This document shows, piece after piece, positions 1 to 8,720 of a stretch of DNA of 50,982 nt. Position 1 is the stretch's first letter. Each line of letters starts with the position of its first letter. A program made the position numbers and the translations under genes. The notes under the pieces are model-generated. The model saw nothing but the letters and a program-made list of their open reading frames with translations, was not told the origin of the DNA and searched no databases. Source of the DNA: JAJZMA01 sp021850405 (lineage in GTDB: Bacteria; Chloroflexota; Dormibacteria; Aeolococcales; Aeolococcaceae). The stretch is taken from NCBI GenBank assembly GCA_027365835.1, contig DAHXLU010000023.1, positions 1-50,982 of the forward strand, written 5' to 3'.

Positions 1-219
1 AGCACATCTTCCCCCATAACCATACAAGCCCCTGGTCCGTGCCGCACCCTCCATATCGCATGCCGACGGAGCTTGCTCGAGGCATGGGAACGCTTGTCTG
101 CCTCCCTGGGAGGGTGCTGTTGCGGATTCTTGAGTTAGTCCCTGCGCCGCTATCGCAGGCGCCATGTGCTCCTGAGACCGCACTGAACCAGACTAACGAG
201 GCGCTGCATTTACTGGCAC

Positions 220-2946
220 TCATGGACCGCTGACTATCGTAAATGTCCATGTGGAGCTGTAGGTCTGAGCATAGGCATTGGAGGGAACTGTTGTGCCAAA
301 GCTCATGGTGATCACCGCCGGTCCCTCACCCGTGCTGTTTAGGGCATTGTAGATTATCGCCGCGGTGGGCGCAGTGGTACCAGCCGGGAGCCCTACGCTG
401 TAGGCGACCGAACTGGTGGGCAGATTGCAGTAGCCTGTGCCACCAGCAACGGTGGCCCCGGTGAAGCTGGTTGCGGTCGTGGGAAAGGGCCCTCCAGCGA
501 CGCCCGCAAAGCTGGTAGAGGTCGCCTGGATGTTCCAGCCAGCACCGGTACCGGTCATGTCATTTGCATCGAGTACGAGCGTAGATGAGACAGTCTGGTT
601 CAGTCCGGTTATGGTGGGAGATGGTAGGGTGATGGAGGCTGGAGCCGTGAGGGTAAGAGCACCGCCGTTGCAGCTGTTGGTTGTCTGGGTTATGGGGGAA
701 GATGTGCTGCCCAAATAGCTGGTATCGCCGCTGTAGACAGCGTCGATTGAGTAGGGGCCTCCAGTGCCAGGCAAGGTTACAGAACAGATTGCCTCCGCCT
801 CATACACTGGCAGTGAACCCTCTGCGATAGGAACCGCACTGCAGAGGACTGTCGAAGAGGTGGTGTTGTTGAAGGTCACCGACCCGGTAGGGGTCGTCGT
901 GGAACCACTGCCTCCAGACACTATGGCAGTGAATGTAACCACCTCTGCCGGATTAGCGGATGCGGACAGGGTTGTAGTGGATGGCGACGCGGATGCAGTG
1001 CCACAATTCACATAGCCCATACTGTCTGCAACCAGGCAGAGCGTGGCTGAGGGACATGAAATACCCTTGAGCGAGGCCGAGCCAATCCCTACGTCTGCGT
1101 CGGTGGACGCCCAGGTCGCGGCTCCACCGGTGGGAGTGTCCGAGGTAAAGGCGTAGCCAGCCGAGTTGACAGCAACACAGAGGGTAGTCGTTACACAAGC
1201 AATCGAGACCAGAGTTCCTGCCGTTGAAATGTTGCTTGCCGTCCAGGCGGTGGCACCACCAGTGGGATTGCTGGATGACCAAATGTTGGATGCGCTATCG
1301 CCAACGAGGCAAAACGTGGACCCGATGCAATAGCTGCTCTCAACTACGTTGGTCCCATCAATATTGGTCTTTACCCAGGCCGTGGCGCCGCCAGATGGAT
1401 TGGTGGAGGTAAGTACGTCTCCGGCATTATCGGTTGCCAGGCAGAACGTGGTCGACGTGCACGAAATAGACGTGATCGCCGATGTTCCGTCAACGTTCGC
1501 GACAGTCCAGGACGCAGCACCTCCGGTCGGGTTGGTGGAATAGATAACGTTCCCCACCGAGTCGGTTGCAACACAGAACGAAGACGATGGGCAGGAGATT
1601 GACGCAAGCGCATTGGTTCCATCGACGTTCAGGGTAGTCCATGCCGTAGACCCACCAGTTGGGTTGGTTGAGTAAATGACATCACCCAGGCCGCCTGCGA
1701 GTACGCAGAAGACAGTGCTGGGGCACGATATGCCATTTACTGAGTCGCCAACGCTCGTGGCTGTCCAGGCTGACGTTCCTCCTGTTGGCGATGTGGAGTA
1801 AAAGATAGAGAAGTTGGACCCTCCAGCAATACAGAGAGCGGTTCCTGGACAGGCTATGGTATTTAGCGAGCTGGTCCCATCTATGTCAATGACCGACCAG
1901 GCAGTTGCGCCTCCAGTAGGGTTGGAAGAGATGACTCCGTTACCTGATTGGTCCACCCCGACGCAAAGTACGGTGGAGTAACAGGCCATCCCCCAGAAAG
2001 AGTTTGTGGAGTCCACATTCACCTTGGTCCAGCCCGATGCAGCGCTTGTAGGGGTAGTAGTGGTGAACACATTGCCAGTCCCATCCCCAACCACACAGAG
2101 GGTTGTGGTTGGGCAGCTGCTCGCAATTAATACCGACTTGCGTTCCAGTAGTGTTGTCGACCAGGCAGTAGCGCCACCGGTCGGATTGGTGGAGAAAACT
2201 GCATAGCCGGCGCCGTCGACAGTAAGGCAAAAGGTTGTTGTTGGACACGAGAGTTCATACATTGCATTGGTGCCATCTGCGTCGGTTACAGTCCAGGCCA
2301 GGGCGCCTGGGTTTGTGGAAGTGAGTATATTGCCGGCAAGATCTGTCGCGACACATAATGTGCTCGAGGGGCAGGCGATGTCCTCAATCTGGTGGGGCGA
2401 GTCGATGGAATTTCCGGTCCAGGTCGAGCCGCCGCCAGTGGGGTTGGTGGAGACAAACATGTTCCCTGCGTTGTCGCCCAGTATGCAGAGTGTTGGGGAG
2501 TAGCATCCTACCGCGTCGAGGTAGTTGGTGCCCAGTTCTGCGGTGACGACGTAGTAGTGCCAGGCCGCTGCTCCACCGGTTGGATTGGTCGAATAGATGA
2601 CGTCAGAGCCCGCATCGCCCAGACAGAATGTGGTCGACAGGCACTTGATCTGCCACGCACCCTGAACCGGCAGCCTGACCTTTGTCCACGCGAGGTAGCC
2701 TCCGGTGGGGTTTGTGGACATAACTAGATTGCCAGTACCGTCGGTGGTAATGCAAAAAGTGGCGGTAGGGCAGCTTATGAACTCACCAAAGCCGCCCGTG
2801 CTCGTGTAGGGTGAAACATTGTCCACTACACTGGCTGTCCCCCAGGACCAGTTGGTAGTTGCGCCAGCGCTTTCCCCCAGGGAGAGTGCCAGAAACTGGA
2901 GGGCAACCAGGACAGCTACCCCCAAAGCCTTCCATCCTTGTTTCAT
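220..2946 (-). CDS. Secreted Cys-repeat protein with Ig-like and WxL-like C-terminal domains
   Basis: 908 residues, exported and probably surface-associated. Residues 1-29 form a signal peptide (MKQ start, hydrophobic run, Ala-rich end). From about residue 45 to 660 a unit of about 46 residues recurs 13-14 times. Each unit has a Cys pair of the form SCPSxxFC, then a turn like DSAGNV, then STNPTGG and a final aromatic AW. Such units probably form beta-propeller blades, and fourteen would make two seven-bladed propellers (inference). An Ig-like domain follows (YSGDTSY motif near residue 770). The last ~160 residues resemble WxL-type surface domains. The ATG has GAGGGG 8 bases upstream. It is a single gene, with no neighbour on its strand. 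Role unknown; adhesion or surface binding is a guess. Confidence 0.85.
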   Translation of the reverse strand: MKQGWKALGVAVLVALQFLALSLGESAGATTNWSWGTASVVDNVSPYTSTGGFGEFISCPTATFCITTDGTGNLVMSTNPTGGYLAWTKVRLPVQGAWQIKCLSTTFCLGDAGSDVIYSTNPTGGAAAWHYYVVTAELGTNYLDAVGCYSPTLCILGDNAGNMFVSTNPTGGGSTWTGNSIDSPHQIEDIACPSSTLCVATDLAGNILTSTNPGALAWTVTDADGTNAMYELSCPTTTFCLTVDGAGYAVFSTNPTGGATAWSTTLLERKSVLIASSCPTTTLCVVGDGTGNVFTTTTPTSAASGWTKVNVDSTNSFWGMACYSTVLCVGVDQSGNGVISSNPTGGATAWSVIDIDGTSSLNTIACPGTALCIAGGSNFSIFYSTSPTGGTSAWTATSVGDSVNGISCPSTVFCVLAGGLGDVIYSTNPTGGSTAWTTLNVDGTNALASISCPSSSFCVATDSVGNVIYSTNPTGGAASWTVANVDGTSAITSISCTSTTFCLATDNAGDVLTSTNPSGGATAWVKTNIDGTNVVESSYCIGSTFCLVGDSASNIWSSSNPTGGATAWTASNISTAGTLVSIACVTTTLCVAVNSAGYAFTSDTPTGGAATWASTDADVGIGSASLKGISCPSATLCLVADSMGYVNCGTASASPSTTTLSASANPAEVVTFTAIVSGGSGSTTTPTGSVTFNNTTSSTVLCSAVPIAEGSLPVYEAEAICSVTLPGTGGPYSIDAVYSGDTSYLGSTSSPITQTTNSCNGGALTLTAPASITLPSPTITGLNQTVSSTLVLDANDMTGTGAGWNIQATSTSFAGVAGGPFPTTATSFTGATVAGGTGYCNLPTSSVAYSVGLPAGTTAPTAAIIYNALNSTGEGPAVITMSFGTTVPSNAYAQTYSSTWTFTIVSGP

Positions 2947-2988
2947 TGGGCATGCCCCTCACGCTGGCCCCTGAGATAAGCTGTGGCT

Positions 2989-2994
2989 ATTTTA
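2989..2994 (-). promoter_or_regulatory. Possible -10 box (TAAAAT) for the secreted repeat protein
   Basis: On the minus strand TAAAAT lies about 43 bases before the ATG at 2946. No convincing -35 box sits 16-18 bases further upstream, so this is only a weak candidate. Confidence 0.25.
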
Positions 2995-3423
2995 GTTGTT
3001 ACGGTCCTCTCATGCCCGCGACGACTCAGTTCTGGAACGCACTCGTAACAGTCCTTTCGGCACCCAGGCGACTGGTTGGAGGTGGTGTGGGGATGGTGCC
3101 CCAAGGGGAATGGGTGCCGCTCAGTTCAGCAGCGACACTGGGGAAAAGCCAGCACTGTGAGTGGCGGGGGATGGGTCTACGGAACAGCGCCGCCCGGGTT
3201 GGGTCCGCAGGCACTTGCCACCCCTGTCAGGGCCGTGGCCTGTAGTTGCTATATTGGGAACATGTCGGCAGTGGAAGATCCCCCAGAGCAGCGTGCCGGC
3301 GGCCTCGGTCCGGTCGCTCCGCAGAAGCGGGCCCCTAGTGGACCTCACAGGCCGAATGACTGGTGCAGGCGTACGACCATCCGGGGACGGGGCCCTGGCA
3401 GGCATTTCCCGTGGAAGTAACAG
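2995..3423. other. Intergenic stretch without a supported gene
   Basis: This is a GC-rich divergent spacer between the repeat protein and the ctaA side. Open frames exist on both strands, but they overlap each other and have no Shine-Dalgarno sequence or recognisable protein. I see no RNA gene or strong terminator. Confidence 0.5.
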
Positions 3424-3669
3424 TTGAGAACGGCATGGGACATCCAGGTGGCAGGGCTGGTTCACAGCCCTGGAGCAAGCGCAAGTGGTCTGGAGTACTT
3501 TTGTCAGCTGGCCTGCGGCGGTTTCCTGGTGGGCCTGGCTGGGCTTGTGCGGCTCGCAAGCCTGCTGGATGTTGGGGCGCAGCCCGCGTACCTGACCGCC
3601 TGTATCCCTGCATTGGGGCCCAGCGGGTGCCCCGAGTTAGACGCACATCGCCGGGCTCTGCCTGGCTGA
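3424..3669 (+). CDS. Possible small membrane protein upstream of ctaA
   Basis: A short frame of up to 81 residues, starting at TTG 3424 or GTG 3448, 16 bases before ctaA on the same strand. Codon use is GC-biased at third positions, as in the neighbours. A hydrophobic helix lies in the middle (about residues 28-52, LACGGFLVGLAGLVRLASLL), followed by a short Cys-containing tail (CIPALGPSGC). The pair of Cys after a helix loosely recalls extracytoplasmic thiol proteins of heme and cytochrome assembly, but I recognise no family. There is no clear Shine-Dalgarno at either start, so it may be spurious. Confidence 0.4.
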   Translation: MRTAWDIQVAGLVHSPGASASGLEYFCQLACGGFLVGLAGLVRLASLLDVGAQPAYLTACIPALGPSGCPELDAHRRALPG

Positions 3670-3685
3670 CCGCAGAGGCCAGACA

Positions 3686-4642
3686 GTGACCCGTGCTCCA
3701 GGGACATTGCGCTGGCTTGCAATAGCAACCGTTGCAGTGACCTACTGTCTGGTGGTGCTGGGGGATACCGTTCGCGTCACAGAGTCGGGGATGGGATGCC
3801 GTAGCTGGCCACTGTGCAATGGGAACCTTGGGCTTGCGGGCAACTACCATGCCATGCTGGAACAGTCGCACCGGTACCTCGCGGCTATTGTGACTGTGCT
3901 GGTGGTGATGACGTTCATCGTCGCCTGGCGCCAGACCTCTCGCAACCGCAGTGTCCGCAGGGCAGCGCTGGCGGCCCTGGTCATGATCGCCATCCAGGTG
4001 CCTTTGGGCGCTATCACTGTGTTTGCCCATAATGCCGGCTGGACGGTCGCAATGCATCTGGCAGGTGCCTGGCTGCTGGTGGCGGCAGTAACTACGACGA
4101 TGGTGGTCACCCTGAAGAGCACCAACCCTGGTCTTCCGCCAGTGGACAAGGGAGTGGTCCGGGCTCTCTCAGCTCCCATTTACACTGCGCTTGCCGCCCT
4201 TTTTCTGCTTGCTGTAGCTGGCATGCTCGTGCTTCACCTCCATGCCACTCTTTCCTGCCACTCGTGGCCGCTCTGCCCGTCATCCGCCCGGGCCCCCGGG
4301 GTGCTCCTGCAGTATCTCCACCGGACCATGGCCCTTATTGCAACCCTTGCACTCGTATGGCTAGCCTGGCGTGCCTGGAGGACCAAGCACACCCCAGCCC
4401 TTGTGCGGCGGCTCTCAGCGCTTGTGATCGGCTTGCTCCTGCTTACTGCTGCATTTGGGGCTGTAGTAGCAGTGACTGGTGCTCCTGAATACGCCCAGGA
4501 TCTCCATCTGGCGCTTGCCAGTCTTTTATGGCTTTGCCTGGTCACGCTGGCGTCCTACACACTGCTGCGAGTGGGCGAGACGGCGGTGGAAGCAGACCAG
4601 GCTGGGATGGCCGCGAGCGCAAACCTGGCGCATCTTGCGTGA
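3686..4642 (+). CDS. ctaA: Heme A synthase (COX15/CtaA family)
   Basis: 318-residue membrane enzyme that oxidises the C8 methyl of heme O to a formyl group, making heme A for aa3-type cytochrome oxidase. The sequence shows the two-fold repeat typical of the family, with eight hydrophobic helices. The first half has the RVTESGMGC loop with the Cys38/Cys44 pair and the ExxH motif (Glu59, His62), then a second His in AMHLAGA. The second half repeats this as CHSWPLC, QYLHR and DLHLALA. The start is GTG 3686, with only a weak upstream Shine-Dalgarno. No ctaB, cox or other heme genes are adjacent in this window. Length and all key residues are normal, so function is very likely retained. Confidence 0.92.
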   Translation: MTRAPGTLRWLAIATVAVTYCLVVLGDTVRVTESGMGCRSWPLCNGNLGLAGNYHAMLEQSHRYLAAIVTVLVVMTFIVAWRQTSRNRSVRRAALAALVMIAIQVPLGAITVFAHNAGWTVAMHLAGAWLLVAAVTTTMVVTLKSTNPGLPPVDKGVVRALSAPIYTALAALFLLAVAGMLVLHLHATLSCHSWPLCPSSARAPGVLLQYLHRTMALIATLALVWLAWRAWRTKHTPALVRRLSALVIGLLLLTAAFGAVVAVTGAPEYAQDLHLALASLLWLCLVTLASYTLLRVGETAVEADQAGMAASANLAHLA

Positions 4643-5040
4643 AGGTGTTATGAAAGTGTGCTCCTGCGCAAGACTGGCACATCCGGGATACTAAACCGAC
4701 CCTGTGCATCGTGCGGCACCCCGGATCCTCCTTGCCGACATTTTCACAGAACAGTTCTTCCGAAAGAGTCCCTGGCGATTTGACCACCGACAAATTCCCT
4801 GGCGATCGACTGTCTGGTGCGATTGTACGCCAGATGTCCGCTACCCTGGCCAATAATTTTGCCGTATGGAAGCCGGAGTAACTGTGGTGGGCGGCCGTAC
4901 CCAACTGCAGAGGGCAGCAGGTACGGGACAGCATCTTCTTGTCGGGGCCGCAGCCCAGGTGGTAGCCAATGGGGTGTGGCCCGCTGGTGGATCTTCTTGC
5001 CGCCCGCCCATCAGCTTCCCAGCCTGGGAGTTGCGATCTC
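4643..5040. other. Intergenic stretch between ctaA and the HAD hydrolase
   Basis: No gene is supported on either strand. An 11-base sequence, TCCCTGGCGAT, occurs twice about 25 bases apart around 4768-4806. It may be a regulator site or chance. The ATG at 5041 is preceded by a weak GGGAG. Confidence 0.4.
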
Positions 5041-5736
5041 ATGGATAGAGTGCCGGGCCCGCCAATCCTTTTTGCGTTCGATGCCAATGGCACACTCTTT
5101 GATGATACACATCAGTTTTTCGCAAGTCTCAATGAGATCTTTGCAGCCTTTGGCAAGGAAAGACGCTCCGAAGCATGGCTCCGGCAGCACTTCATGACCG
5201 GTGCGGGTGAAACCTGGACCAGCATCTACAAATCAGCTGGAATTGCCGCTCCAGATGAAGAGCTATATGCCATGTATAACCTGGCTTACCAGGGGCAGCT
5301 TGACGCCCGGCCACCGGCCTTGGCGGCAGGACTTGGCATGGCAGTGCGCTGGTTGCATGACCACGGCCATGCCGCAATCGTTATCAGTACGCAAGACAAC
5401 GCTATTACAGAACCGTTGCTCGAGCGCGCTGGGCTTCGTGATTACTTCATCGAGCTACATGGCAAAGTGTCTGACAAAGATACTGTGCTGCTCTCTGCAC
5501 GTAAGCGATTCCACATTTCCGCTCAGGGAGCTTTCATGATTGGAGACCAGATCAGTGATGGCATGCTCGCTGCAAATGCGGGGGTCAAGTTCCTGCACCG
5601 GGAGGGCGGAGTGCACTCGCGCGCTCAGGTGACCGCCGCATTGGGTCATCCTGTCGAGTCCATCCGGAATTTTCGAGCCCTGCCAGGTTTGGTCCTCGGA
5701 CCCGATTCACCGGGCGTGGCTCGCGGTCTGTCCTAG
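5041..5736 (+). CDS. HAD-superfamily hydrolase with variant motif I
   Basis: 231-residue cytoplasmic protein of the haloacid dehalogenase superfamily, phosphoglycolate phosphatase-like. The helical cap falls at about residues 25-90, between motifs I and II. Motif I is FAFDANGT (Asp14 nucleophile) with Asn16 where phosphatases carry the second Asp that acts as acid/base. Motif II is VISTQDN, the motif III Lys lies in HGKVSDKD, and motif IV is IGDQISDG. The Mg-binding residues are therefore present. Substitution of the second Asp occurs in non-phosphatase HADs and in some uncharacterised members, so a phosphatase activity should not be assumed. An in-frame start further upstream would add unrelated sequence, so ATG 5041 is preferred. 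Confidence 0.8.
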   Translation: MDRVPGPPILFAFDANGTLFDDTHQFFASLNEIFAAFGKERRSEAWLRQHFMTGAGETWTSIYKSAGIAAPDEELYAMYNLAYQGQLDARPPALAAGLGMAVRWLHDHGHAAIVISTQDNAITEPLLERAGLRDYFIELHGKVSDKDTVLLSARKRFHISAQGAFMIGDQISDGMLAANAGVKFLHREGGVHSRAQVTAALGHPVESIRNFRALPGLVLGPDSPGVARGLS

Positions 5737-5789
5737 GAGTGGAGACAGGACGGAATGAATCTGGATACTCGCTTCGCAGGGTCCCCTGG

Positions 5790-6571
5790 CTACTTGCAAG
5801 ACAGCTGGGGGTTGGCTGAGAGAATGGGTGTCGGCGGCAGCCTGGAGACTGTAGCACGGGACATGCAGAGTCTGGAGCGGGACGATTGCGTTGGCTGCAC
5901 GAGCACGCCTGCCGCACCTCGGCCGGAGGGCATGCAGTCGGGTTGAGTCTGAACGCTCCGGTGATCAAGGACTCTTCTAGCGTGAGATACAGCTATGGTT
6001 GCTCGGTTGTGCTGTTCCCGGGCGATAGTAAGGCTGAGCCTCAGGCGCCAGGGTTTGGGACGGGGGCTTCCGGCCCCGCATCTCACAATCCGGACTGTTG
6101 ACTCGGCTCGCGTCCCCGACTGTAGGACCGTTCCGCCTTGCGGAGCTTTTCTGGACTGCTCGCTCTCGCGGGCTCGGATCACCCTCTGGGCTGCTTCACA
6201 CACTGCATTCTGTTTTGCCTCTTTCTCGCGCTGGTTCAGCTGGCTCGTACACGCTTTGAATGAGGCTCGCACACCGCGCCTAATCCGCCAATTGTCCAGT
6301 GGGTTGGTTGCCCGAAGTGGCACGTGTGATTCTTGATAACGCTGAGAGCCGGCTGCTCGTGGCTTGTATTCAACCAAATATATCTCAGGCTTGCGGATCT
6401 GCCTGTCCGAATCCAGGCTATCCACAACGATGTCTACCTCAGGAAGAAAAACCCTTCCGTCTCCGAAAGTACTGCATCGACCGGCCGGTACCATTCGATC
6501 GCGTTAGGATCTTATTCCAGTTTGCGGAGCAGGCTCAGAAGAATAATGCTGGCACTTGCATACATGGTCAC
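5790..6571 (-). pseudogene. Decayed fifth copy of the 150-residue paralogous family
   Basis: Relic of the family found intact at 6806-9194. From GTG 6571 the first 19 codons encode the usual helical start (...ILLSLLRKLE), then a TAA at 6514-6512 interrupts exactly where relatives continue with DPxAIDW. After the stop the same frame reads DPNAIEWY. The rest of the homology (GDGRVFL, VPLRATNPLDNW, GVRASFKA) is in another frame that is open from 6494 to 5790. There are thus at least two lesions, a stop and a frameshift. The homologous part ends near 6100 and the remaining frame runs into non-homologous sequence, so the original stop also seems lost. The upstream DNA keeps the CATGCTGCAA element seen before the 9194 copy. 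Confidence 0.8.
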
Positions 6572-6805
6572 GCTTTCTTCCCGTGGGCTCTTTTCATGCT
6601 GCAAACGGGGTAGCGGGCTACTGAGAGAGGAGGGACAATGGTGCTCAATAACAATGCGGCTCCGCCCTGCTGGCATGCATTACTCTATCCCGCCGCAGTG
6701 GCCTAAACTTTGAGCGCGTCCAGGCAGCAGTCGGCGCAACCAGGGGATGGTCTGTTGGAGGACCGCCTGCGTTCTGGGCGTTTCCGATCAACGAGGATAG
6801 GGCAC

Positions 6806-7276
6806 TTACGCGAGTCCTGCTCCCGGGTCTGACACTTCTCTGGACCGGGCCCCATTGCTGCCGCTGCCCAGCTTCCCAACTGCGTCGTGGATTGCTTTCT
6901 GATCTGCATCTTGCTGGCACACCCGCATCTGGGTTTTGAACGCCTTGAATGATGCTCGCGCGGCTCGGCTTACCCTCCAGTTATCAAACCGGCTCGCGGC
7001 ACGCAGTGGAACCAGCAGCTCCATGCCTGTACCTGAGGGGGGAGGAAGAACCAGCGAGATCTCTATTCCTCGGTCACATGCAGCAACGCCGACGTAGCCG
7101 CCCATGTAGCCAGACTCGTCCACGCCCCGGACCTCAAGAGTGACCCCGTCAAGCGAGACTCGTCCCCTCGTGCTCTTCAAAGGGTACCCGTGAGTCCAGT
7201 CAATTGCTTTGGGATCTTCTCTCAGCTTGTGGAGCAAGTTCCGAAGAATGACACCAGCCTCGGTATTACTTGTCAC
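6806..7276 (-). CDS. Unknown 156-residue paralogous family protein, copy D
   Basis: Unrecognised soluble protein starting at GTG 7276 (family N-terminus MTSNTEAGVILRNLL). Family features are an amphipathic N-terminal helix, then DPKAIDW, the strand-like GRVSLDGVTLEV, a variable middle, and a conserved second block, LLVPLRAASRFDNWRVSRA then ARASFKAFKTQ. A charged helix and a Gly/Ala tail follow. It lies 66 bases downstream of copy C with no promoter-like repeat between them, so the two probably form one transcript. There is no membrane segment, signal peptide or obvious catalytic residue set. Confidence 0.7.
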   Translation of the reverse strand: MTSNTEAGVILRNLLHKLREDPKAIDWTHGYPLKSTRGRVSLDGVTLEVRGVDESGYMGGYVGVAACDRGIEISLVLPPPSGTGMELLVPLRAASRFDNWRVSRAARASFKAFKTQMRVCQQDADQKAIHDAVGKLGSGSNGARSREVSDPGAGLA

Positions 7277-7342
7277 GCCCTTTTCTCGTTTTCTGGAACT
7301 GGCGTCGGCAACAGCGCACCTGACCCTCGGCGCCGGGCTCCT

Positions 7343-7774
7343 TTACATAAGTCCATGATGTCCAGGCAGTCCGTGATCCTCTTGTGGCGTTCTTCCTTCC
7401 TTGCTGCCCTGGCTCACATTGTGAAGCTTGTTGATTGCGTCCCTCATCGCCTTCAGATCTGCAGATTCCTGACGCCCCCGCAGCGCGGTTTTGAACGCTT
7501 TGAAGGATGCTCGCACGGCCCGATTGACTTGCCATTTCACCAGAGCATTACTGGCGCGCAGCGGAACAAGCCGCTCGCGATAGGGCTCTACAAGCGAAAT
7601 GGCCAGAGTGCCATAGATGTCAGCTTCGCTGATCAGGATTTTTATCCCCCGAAACGTGACTTTGCCGTGGCCATAACCTGTCGGGTACGGATCCCAGTCA
7701 ATTGTGGCCCTGCCAGTTTTCAGGTCCTGGGCCAGTGCTCCAAGGATAATGTCTACTTCTGGCTTGGCGGTCAT
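7343..7774 (-). CDS. Unknown 143-residue paralogous family protein, copy C
   Basis: Copy C of the array, ATG 7774 with AAGGAGAGGG just upstream. It is the most divergent intact copy at the N-terminus (DLKTGRATIDW in place of LKxDPxAIDW) and it lacks part of the variable middle. The core RLVPLRASNALVKW and AVRASFKAFKT is fully kept. The C-terminal helix (ADLKAMRDAINKL) matches the others. It is preceded by a 21-base element shared with copy B at the same distance from the start. Function unknown. Confidence 0.7.
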   Translation of the reverse strand: MTAKPEVDIILGALAQDLKTGRATIDWDPYPTGYGHGKVTFRGIKILISEADIYGTLAISLVEPYRERLVPLRASNALVKWQVNRAVRASFKAFKTALRGRQESADLKAMRDAINKLHNVSQGSKEGRTPQEDHGLPGHHGLM

Positions 7775-7806
7775 GCCCTCTCCTTGCTCTTGGTTTTCAT
7801 GGTGAA

Positions 7807-7841
7807 ACCGTACCAGAGCTGCAGGGACATGGGGCAGACAA
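7807..7841 (-). promoter_or_regulatory. Shared upstream element of copy C
   Basis: Bases 7821-7841 are identical to 8532-8552 before copy B, and both begin 47 bases upstream of their ATG. Nearer the gene, the minus strand reads CTCTGGTACGGTT. Its TGnTACGGT looks like an extended -10 box, and the same core occurs before copies A and B. No good -35 box is visible. The role as promoter or operator is inferred from conservation only. Confidence 0.5.
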
Positions 7842-8014
7842 TGGCACTACGGCTGGCGTTCTTCAGTCGCAGCAGGCAGTCCGTGCCCGATTCATCGTGA
7901 AGAGGTTCCAGGGATGTGCGTGCCACGGTACAGGACGGTTCGTTGCCAGCTCCACGCGCCAGGTCAGCTGCATCCGGCGTACTGAACTCAGCCTTATCCG
8001 TTCTAAGGAGTCGT

Positions 8015-8485
8015 CTATTGGAGCCCTTGGCCAGCCTGTGGGAGATTCTTGGACCTGTTCTCCTGGAGGCTCAGCCGACGTTTGTTGAGTGCAGCGCTTA
8101 TTGCCTTTTGAGATGCAGATTCTGCTTTGCGTGCCATCTGGTCTGCGAATCTGTCGAATGATGCCCGCACAGCCCGCTCGATTCGCCAGCTCAGTAGTGG
8201 GCTATCTTGCCGCAGTAGGACACGGCGCTCGGGAGCAGTACTTCTGGCACGTGCAGTGACCAGCAAGACCTCTACGTCCTGGCGGAGCCGTCTCTCTACC
8301 CCCCGCCAGTCGGTGGCGCTTGCGTAGGGGGAGCTGATCACAAGTGTGATTCCATCAAGAGAGACTCTTCCTTGGCGCTGCTGGAGGAGGCGATTGTAGT
8401 GGCTCCAGTCGATCGCGGCCGGGTCTGCTTTGAGCTTGTTGAGCAGCATGCGCAGCATAATGTTTGCCTCAGCATTCCTGGTCAT
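8015..8485 (-). CDS. Unknown 156-residue paralogous family protein, copy B
   Basis: ATG 8485 was chosen because AAGGAGAAG lies 5-10 bases upstream and the N-terminus (MTRNAEANIMLRMLLNKL) aligns with the other copies. A longer open frame upstream has no Shine-Dalgarno. Family blocks are present: ADPAAIDWS, GRVSLDGITLVI, ERRVLLRQDSPLLSW, AVRASFDRFADQ and SQKAISAALNK. The C-terminus, PQAGQGLQ, resembles that of copy A (SGAGQALG), suggesting the tail is under selection too. Predicted mostly helical ends around a small beta core. No known domain recognised. Confidence 0.7.
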   Translation of the reverse strand: MTRNAEANIMLRMLLNKLKADPAAIDWSHYNRLLQQRQGRVSLDGITLVISSPYASATDWRGVERRLRQDVEVLLVTARARSTAPERRVLLRQDSPLLSWRIERAVRASFDRFADQMARKAESASQKAISAALNKRRLSLQENRSKNLPQAGQGLQ

Positions 8486-8517
8486 GTTCTCTTCTCCTTG
8501 CCACTTTTGTGGTTGCA

Positions 8518-8552
8518 ACCGTAGCAGAGACGCAGGGACATGGGGCAGACAA
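8518..8552 (-). promoter_or_regulatory. Shared upstream element of copy B
   Basis: Contains the 21-base block 8532-8552, identical to that before copy C. It also holds part of the 15-base block GCAACCGTAGCAGAG (plus-strand sense, 8515-8529), which is shared with the region before copy A. The TACGGT core on the minus strand is at 8523-8518. Confidence 0.5.
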
Positions 8553-8720
8553 AGGCGCTCTGCCTGCAATGGTGCCCCGCCCTGCCCGCACCCATTCCTG
8601 ATCCAGCCATTTGATGGTGGCGTTCCTTTTGTCAGCAGCGGGCGGCTCCGCGTTGCCCGGTCGGAACTGCCACCGCCCGCCCGGGTACCCAAAGACTGCC
8701 AGGCTAGTGTCCAGGCATCG

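Noticed and set aside
1000..2900. Regular DNA repeats that might suggest a CRISPR array or satellite
   Set aside because: The ~140-base periodicity is that of protein repeats in one open frame; units are diverged and there are no constant repeats with unique spacers.
3335..4057. Long minus-strand open frame over the ctaA start
   Set aside because: Antisense to ctaA, with no Shine-Dalgarno, no recognisable features and low-complexity composition; it is a shadow of the GC-rich coding strand.
4768..4806. Two copies of TCCCTGGCGAT
   Set aside because: Short direct repeat with no inverted symmetry and no promoter near it; noted but not called a regulatory site.
4542..5093. 183-residue minus-strand frame between ctaA and the HAD gene
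   Set aside because: It overlaps both neighbours and lacks a start signal or family motif.
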